Origin: Phoronis pallida
Taxonomy: Eukaryota; Phoronida; Phoronidae
Length of the DNA stretch: 12,128 nt
Direction: 5' to 3'
Assembly: GCA_028565715.1 (NCBI GenBank)
Contig: JAOXYC010192022.1
Location: 1 to 12,128 of the forward strand
The position numbers were made by a program, and so were the translations under genes. The notes beneath the pieces are model-generated. The model searched no databases and was not told where the DNA came from. It was given only the letters and a program-made list of their open reading frames with translations. The number at the start of each line of letters is the position of its first letter. Position 1 is the first letter of the stretch. This document shows, piece after piece, positions 8,427-12,128 of the stretch.

Positions 8427-8714
8427 CCATGACAACAACATCAAAGCTAGATTCTTGTGATCCAACAACATTATCTGCCGTCACAGTGTATTTTCCCAAG
8501 TCATCTTGGATGACGTTCTTGACTGTCAACGTTGAGTAGTTGTCACCGGTGTCAATAGACACTCGGTCAGTCTTGGCCATTTGTTCTCCATTGAGCGACC
8601 ATGTCACTGTTGGGATGGGGATTCCACTGATTTCTACAGGGATGTTGAGTGTACTGCCAACCTTGAGGGTTTGGACATCAGTCAGCTTGTTGTCGTAGGT
8701 GATAGCAGGGTGTG
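8427..8714 (-). CDS. Exon: Ig I-set domain (position 8, copy 1)
   Basis: A 288-base phase-1 exon between TTTCAG/CA and ATGG/GTATGT. It contains YDNKLTDVQTLKVG, PTVTWSLNGEQM (C-strand Trp), VSIDTGDNYSTLTVK and DLGKYTVTADNVVG. There is no B-strand Cys, as in many A-band titin Ig domains. The IDTGD.YSTLT.K motif is shared with the Ig at 1848-1561 (also 288 bases), its counterpart in the second super-repeat copy. Together with the previous exon it forms an Ig doublet between two FN3 blocks. Confidence 0.92.
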
Positions 8715-9138
8715 CTGAAATTAAACACCATGAGATATAAAAATAAATTTGTTTTTGTCTTGTAAATTAGATCATCAAAATGTTCACAAAGACATTGTGT
8801 TCCTCTTAGATGGCTGTGGAAGTCCAGATATTAGGGAGAATAATATACAAGATTTTATTTATCTTAGCTTTGTTGCACGGTATTCATAGACCTTGGCATG
8901 GACCTAGATGCTGATACTGATACAGTGTTGTATTTAGTGAAATTTGTAACCTTCTGCCAAATTACACAAAAGACAAAAACAATTGAGAACATGAGAAATA
9001 TACATAAATTCTATTGCAAAAGAATCAGACTACTTTATGAAAGCTGTAGTTTCATGCCAAAGTATGATGCCTTTGACAAATAAATAGTAAAAAGGTGAAT
9101 AGCAATGTCAATATAAATGTGTGTATAATAATACTTAC
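8715..9138 (-). other. Intron, 424 bases, nothing recognised
   Basis: Intron between the two Ig exons of copy 1. A plus-strand 61-codon frame at 8898-9083 has no domain resemblance. No repeat or RNA gene was seen. Confidence 0.7.
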
Positions 9139-9426
9139 AATGCACAACCACCTCTCCTTTGGACTCCACTTTACCAAGAGCATTCATTGCTTCCACTGTA
9201 TATTCGCCACCATCTTCTGGCATTGCCTGCCGGATCAGTAACGACGCTACCTCGTCTTCGTACAACATCTCATACCGTTTGGATGGTTTCAGCTGTTTGC
9301 CATTCTTGAACCATCTGAGTTCCGCCTCAGGAGTTCCTGGGGCAATGTCGCAGAGAAGGGTGATGTCGTTGGGAGTGACTACAGAAAGTTTCTCCAATGG
9401 TACTAGGATCTCAGGAGGCTCGCCAA
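9139..9426 (-). CDS. Exon: Ig I-set domain (position 7, copy 1)
   Basis: A 288-base phase-1 exon; the donor is CATT/GTAAGTAT, so the split codon starts with T, not the usual G. The product has GEPPEILVPLEKL, TLLCDI (B-strand Cys), RWFKNGKQL (C-strand Trp), EDEVASLLI and DGGEYTVEAMNALGKVES. Its paralogue is encoded by two exons at 2891-2777 and 2382-2210 with exactly the same total length. Here the Trp codon TGG is followed directly by TTCAAG with no intron. Confidence 0.92.
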
Positions 9427-9670
9427 CTAGAACATAGCAAGGACACATGATTTAAAGGTCCATATAACTGACAAAATATTGCAAATTAATGTGAGCATTT
9501 CATACTGATAGGAAACAATAAAATGAAAAAACCTATTCCGCACCTTTCTTAACTAAAAAAGATCAAAGTCAAAAATATCCAGTTTAATTTTTTTTCTTGA
9601 ACTTCAATCCATATCAATATATGGTAACACTATTCAATTGATATTGGAAAAACTTTGTTATAGTACTTAC

Positions 9671-9973
9671 CAATAGGATCTTCTGCTCTTACTGGACTAG
9701 TAGAGTCTGAAGGTTCACCAACACCGGCTTGGTTCTCAGCACTGACTCTAAACTCATAATCTTTCCCTTCCTTCAAGCCAGTCACAGTATATGTTATATC
9801 ATTAACATCACCATCATTTGCTGTCAGCCATTTGTAAGCACCAACAGTTCGGTATTCAATGACATAGTTGAAAATGGGACTACCACCATCAGTCTCTGGT
9901 GCGAGCCAGGAGAGAGATATGGCATCTTTTGTGATGTTCTCAATTTTAGGCATTTCAGGTTTCCCAGGTTTAT
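9671..9973 (-). CDS. Exon: FN3 domain (position 6, copy 1)
   Basis: A 303-base phase-1 exon with acceptor CACACAG/AT and donor ATTG/GTAAG. The domain starts DKPGKPEMP and contains LSWLAPETDGGSPIFNY, VIEYRTVGAYKW, GLKEGKDYEFRVSAENQAGVG and ends EDPIG. VIEYR in place of the usual VEKR, followed by VGA and a Trp, is shared only with the FN3 at 3446-3147 and marks this position. It is one residue longer than that paralogue in the loop after the second Trp. Confidence 0.92.
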
Positions 9974-10199
9974 CTGTGTGCAAAAGTGATGTTTTCTCCA
10001 ATTATACATGGTAAAAAGTAAACAGCAGAATAAAAGGAAATAATTATGCGATTTTATCATTTGTCAAAGAAGGGTAACTTGATATCTTTTTACTTGATCT
10101 TATTGTTACAAGTTACGTGTGTATCAAAGACAAAAATAAGTTGATTTGTGAAAAAATGTTAGATCATTTAGTTATTGAAAATGGACAAAATGTATTTAC

Positions 10200-10502
10200 C
10201 CCAAGGATCCTTAGCAGTGAATGGTTTAGAAGGTGGACTGGGTTGTCCAATGCCAGCCTTGTTTTCAGCCAACACACGGAATGAATATTCATTTCCTTCA
10301 TACAAATCATTTGAATGGTACGTCAGTTCAAGGATGGCTTGATTGGTGACCCGAATCCATCGCGAGCTGGTAGTCATGCGTCTTTCCACATAGTAACCAG
10401 TCACTGGTGATCCGCCATCTTCTTTCGGTGGTTGCCAAGTAACAATGCATGATGTTTTGAAGATCTCTGATATGATAGGCGCTTCAGGTGCTCCTGGTTC
10501 AA
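10200..10502 (-). CDS. Exon: FN3 domain (position 5, copy 1)
   Basis: This 303-base phase-1 exon lies between TTTCAG/TT and TGGG/GTAAAT. The product begins VEPGAPEAPI and has SCIVTWQPPKEDGGSPVTGY, then VERRMTTSSRW, EGNEYSFRVLAENKAGIG and a KDPWG end. The VERRMT stretch and the KDPWG end are shared only with the FN3 at 4235-3936, which makes them the same super-repeat position. The region from the Y.VERR strand to the second Trp is the part of titin-family FN3 domains usually most variable between positions, so the match is informative. Confidence 0.92.
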
Positions 10503-10539
10503 CTGAAAGCACAGAAACAAAAAATGCAAAATAAAAAAT

Positions 10540-10577
10540 GTAAATAGGAGACCCGGGTTCGATTCCCGGTCCAGTTA
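10540..10577 (+). repeat. tRNA T-arm relic (tRNA-derived SINE or tRNA fragment)
   Basis: The stretch ggttcgattcc at 10556-10566 matches the Pol III B box. Around it a perfect 5-bp stem (ccggg with cccgg, 10553-10569) encloses a TTCGATT loop, exactly a tRNA T arm. It is followed by tccagtta, like a 3' acceptor strand plus discriminator base. No A box, D arm or anticodon arm is found in the AT-rich sequence before it, so it is not a functional tRNA gene. It is most likely a truncated SINE or tRNA retro-fragment, antisense to the host gene. Confidence 0.75.
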
Positions 10578-10744
10578 TGAATTTTTCTGTCTTTTCAAAA
10601 TTTATTGCAAAATTAAGTTAATCCAATGATACCTAAACATTTATAAAAGATTCAGTTCAACAGCATGGCTATTTTGATTCAAGAGACATCCAGTTGATGC
10701 AAAATATTCTCTATGATCAAGTACTTTTGATAAAAGTGTCTTAC

Positions 10745-11329
10745 CAACTGCATTCTTTGCTGTTGTAGGTTCCGTCGTCTCGGCAGGTTCACTCACACCA
10801 TTCTCATTGATGGCGCTCACCCGGAACATATAGCTGTTACCTTCCAACAGCTTAGGCACCGTGAACGTCAGCTCAGTAGTGCGGTCAACATCTTGCCAAG
10901 TACGACGATTCACATCACGTTTCTCGATGGTGTATGCCGCAATTTCACTTCCTCCATCATCTTCTGGTTCCATCCATGTAAGTACCACGCTTTCTGCGGT
11001 AACATCAGAGACGGAGAGATCTCTCGGTGGTGACGGTTTGTCCAGAACGGTTAAGCTGATGGTGATGGTACATTTGCCATTGTCGTTCTCAAGTGATAGG
11101 TTGTAACTGCCCTTGTCATTGCGTTCTACTCTGCTAAGTGTCAGAGCAGTCATGCTATGAATTGTCTCAACTTTGATTCTGCTGGATGGTGACAGGGGAG
11201 TGTCATTATAAGACCATGTGACTTTTGGTTGCGGGTTCGCAGTGAATGGTATTTCAATGATCTTAGTTGTCCCTGCCTTCATGACTAGAGTATCTGAGAA
11301 TGACTCATCAAGCTTCAAGACAGGGGGTG
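10745..11329 (-). CDS. Two-domain exon: Ig I-set + FN3 (positions 3 and 4, copy 1)
   Basis: This is the only exon carrying two domains: 585 bases between acceptor TTTCAG/CA and donor GTTG/GTAAG. Residues 1 to about 96 form an Ig starting APPVLKLDE. It has VTWSYND (C-strand Trp) and NDKGSYNLSLEN, and no B-strand Cys (IIEIPF). Residues from about 97 form an FN3 starting DKPSPPRDL, with LTWMEPEDDGG, YTIEKRDVNRRTWQ and FRVSAINENGVSEP. Its length equals the sum of the two paralogous exons at 5522-5235 (288) and 4827-4531 (297), and the junction LD/KP matches their splice point, so the two copies differ by one precisely placed intron. Confidence 0.93.
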
Positions 11330-11599
11330 CTGAAATTAAAATGAAATATCACAAATCAAGGATTACAGATGTGTGGTAGTCTAGTAGAAAGATTATTTTA
11401 ATTTAAGTTAAAACTTAATGGAAAGCTAGAATCCAACAAGATTATAAAAGAAAATAAACATGAGCAAGAGCACAGTTGTGAAGCACTCCTTATCCACTAG
11501 CTGCTGACTTTAATATGACTAGAACCAAAGGTTGTTGGCAAGTGTTTCAAGTTTTTGAAAAAATGGTAAATTTTATTTCCGATTTGGTTGAAACATCAC

Positions 11600-11869
11600 C
11601 TTCAACAAACAGTCCCGCGGTGGATGATTTCCCACGAGCGATAATTTGGAAGTCTGCCTCGTCTTTCTCAGTCACATCATGAATAATCAACTTGTGAACT
11701 TTGCCCTCTGACACCATTTCGTACTTCTTGTCAGGCTGAAGAACTTTGTCTTTTCGCAGCCATTGAACAGGGATGTTTTCTTTGCTGATTTCGCACTCGA
11801 AAACAGCAATGCCGGGAATTTCAAGGACATCAACATCCTCAAGTTTTCGTTCGAATGTAATTGGTTCCT
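11600..11869 (-). CDS. Exon: Ig I-set domain (super-repeat position 2, copy 1)
   Basis: Acceptor ACAG/AG and donor GAAG/GTGATG bound a 270-base phase-1 exon with no stop. The product starts EEPITFERKLEDV, carries FECE (B-strand Cys) and QWLRKD (C-strand Trp), and ends GLFVEG. The F-strand Tyr is Phe here (DEADFQ). It is the paralogue of the Ig at 6148-5879: both are 90 codons and share EE.IT, LED, IPG, FECE.SK and KSS..LFV. This Ig type resembles the tandem Ig domains of elastic titin or obscurin regions. It is the first exon in the window; no exon is visible in the 259 bases upstream, so the Ig equivalent to 6722-6459 should lie just outside. Confidence 0.9.
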
Positions 11870-12128
11870 CTGTAACACAAAAAATATTTCACATTATGAG
11901 AAGTTGTAATTTGTAAGTCTTTGGAATATGATCATAATAAAACATTTTATTTAAATGCTTAAACAACAGAATTTCAACTTCACTTCAAATTAAAACTGCT
12001 AAAAGAGATTCCCTGATTCTGGGATTATCACCCGTTGGATACTCTTTGTGCATACGGTAGATCTTCCTCATATTCGAACAGTAAACAATTAATTATTCCA
12101 GCAAAAAGTGAAGGGTGTTCGAAAATTT

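Larger units (their letters stand above)
383..11869 (-). other. Titin/twitchin-like giant muscle protein gene, internal part
   Basis: Nineteen minus-strand exons joined by GT-AG introns give one open frame of 1848 codons with 9 Ig I-set and 10 FN3 domains and no other sequence between them. FN3 hallmarks recur throughout: a B-strand Trp, DGGSPIT followed by Y.(I/V)EKR, a second Trp, and EGN.Y.FRV.AEN..G. Ig hallmarks also recur: a C-strand Trp and D.G.Y near the F strand. This dense Ig/FN3 mix is known from titin, twitchin, projectin and related sarcomere proteins, which act as scaffolds and rulers along thick filaments. Both gene ends lie outside the window, so the exact member is open: no kinase domain, PEVK or terminal region is seen. 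Obscurin/UNC-89 is less likely because FN3 domains are as numerous as Ig domains. All boundaries are phase 1 except one phase-2 intron inside an Ig domain. Confidence 0.93.

Noticed and set aside
10540-10577. Functional tRNA gene
   Set aside because: Only the T arm and a 3' acceptor-like strand are present; no D arm, anticodon arm or A box.
11687-11878. Minus-strand 63-codon frame over the first Ig exon
   Set aside because: It is another frame of the Ig exon 11869-11600; the Ig reading (EEP...FECE...FVEG) matches the paralogue at 6148-5879.
1-12128. Kinase domain, PEVK, promoter, poly(A) site, CRISPR or bacterial operon features
   Set aside because: None is visible. All coding sequence is Ig/FN3 exons of one eukaryotic gene whose ends lie outside the window.

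Overview
This window is animal genomic DNA. It carries an internal, minus-strand piece of one giant muscle gene of the titin/twitchin (connectin) family. I resolve 19 exons that read from about 11869 down to 383. Together they hold 5544 coding bases (1848 codons), and every intron is GT-AG. They encode 19 domains: 9 immunoglobulin I-set (Ig) and 10 fibronectin type III (FN3). Neither end of the gene is present: there is no start codon, signal peptide, kinase domain, PEVK region, stop codon, promoter or poly(A) site. No second convincing protein gene is visible.

The layout in transcription order is Ig (11869-11600); Ig+FN3 in one exon (11329-10745); FN3 (10502-10200); FN3 (9973-9671); Ig (9426-9139); Ig (8714-8427); FN3 (8088-7786); FN3 (7299-6997); Ig (6722-6459); Ig (6148-5879); Ig (5522-5235); FN3 (4827-4531); FN3 (4235-3936); FN3 (3446-3147); Ig split over two exons (2891-2777 and 2382-2210); Ig (1848-1561); FN3 (1190-888); FN3 (685-383). 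Almost all exons hold exactly one domain and have phase-1 boundaries at both ends, so most could be skipped or duplicated without a frameshift.

The main structural result is a 10-domain super-repeat, Ig-Ig-Ig-FN3-FN3-FN3-Ig-Ig-FN3-FN3. One copy is complete (6722 to 383) and nine tenths of the preceding copy is present (11869 to 6997). Position-matched domains share private motifs and nearly identical lengths. The order differs from the vertebrate titin A-band 11- and 7-domain super-repeats and from the Ig-FN3-FN3 modules of twitchin/projectin. Comparing the two copies exposes two exon-structure differences: an Ig/FN3 intron present in one copy and absent in the other, and an intron cutting the core tryptophan codon of one Ig domain.

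The introns are short (202 to 489 bases) and AT-rich. They hold a 138-base near-perfect hairpin (1259-1396), a tRNA T-arm relic (10540-10577), a plus-strand open frame with an internal repeat (7337-7738) and an isolated GC-richer coding-like stretch (5035-5118). The compact AT-rich introns and non-vertebrate domain order suggest an invertebrate, probably bilaterian; the phylum cannot be fixed from the sequence. The protein would be a sarcomeric scaffold, its Ig and FN3 beads lying along the thick filament or linking it to neighbouring structures.
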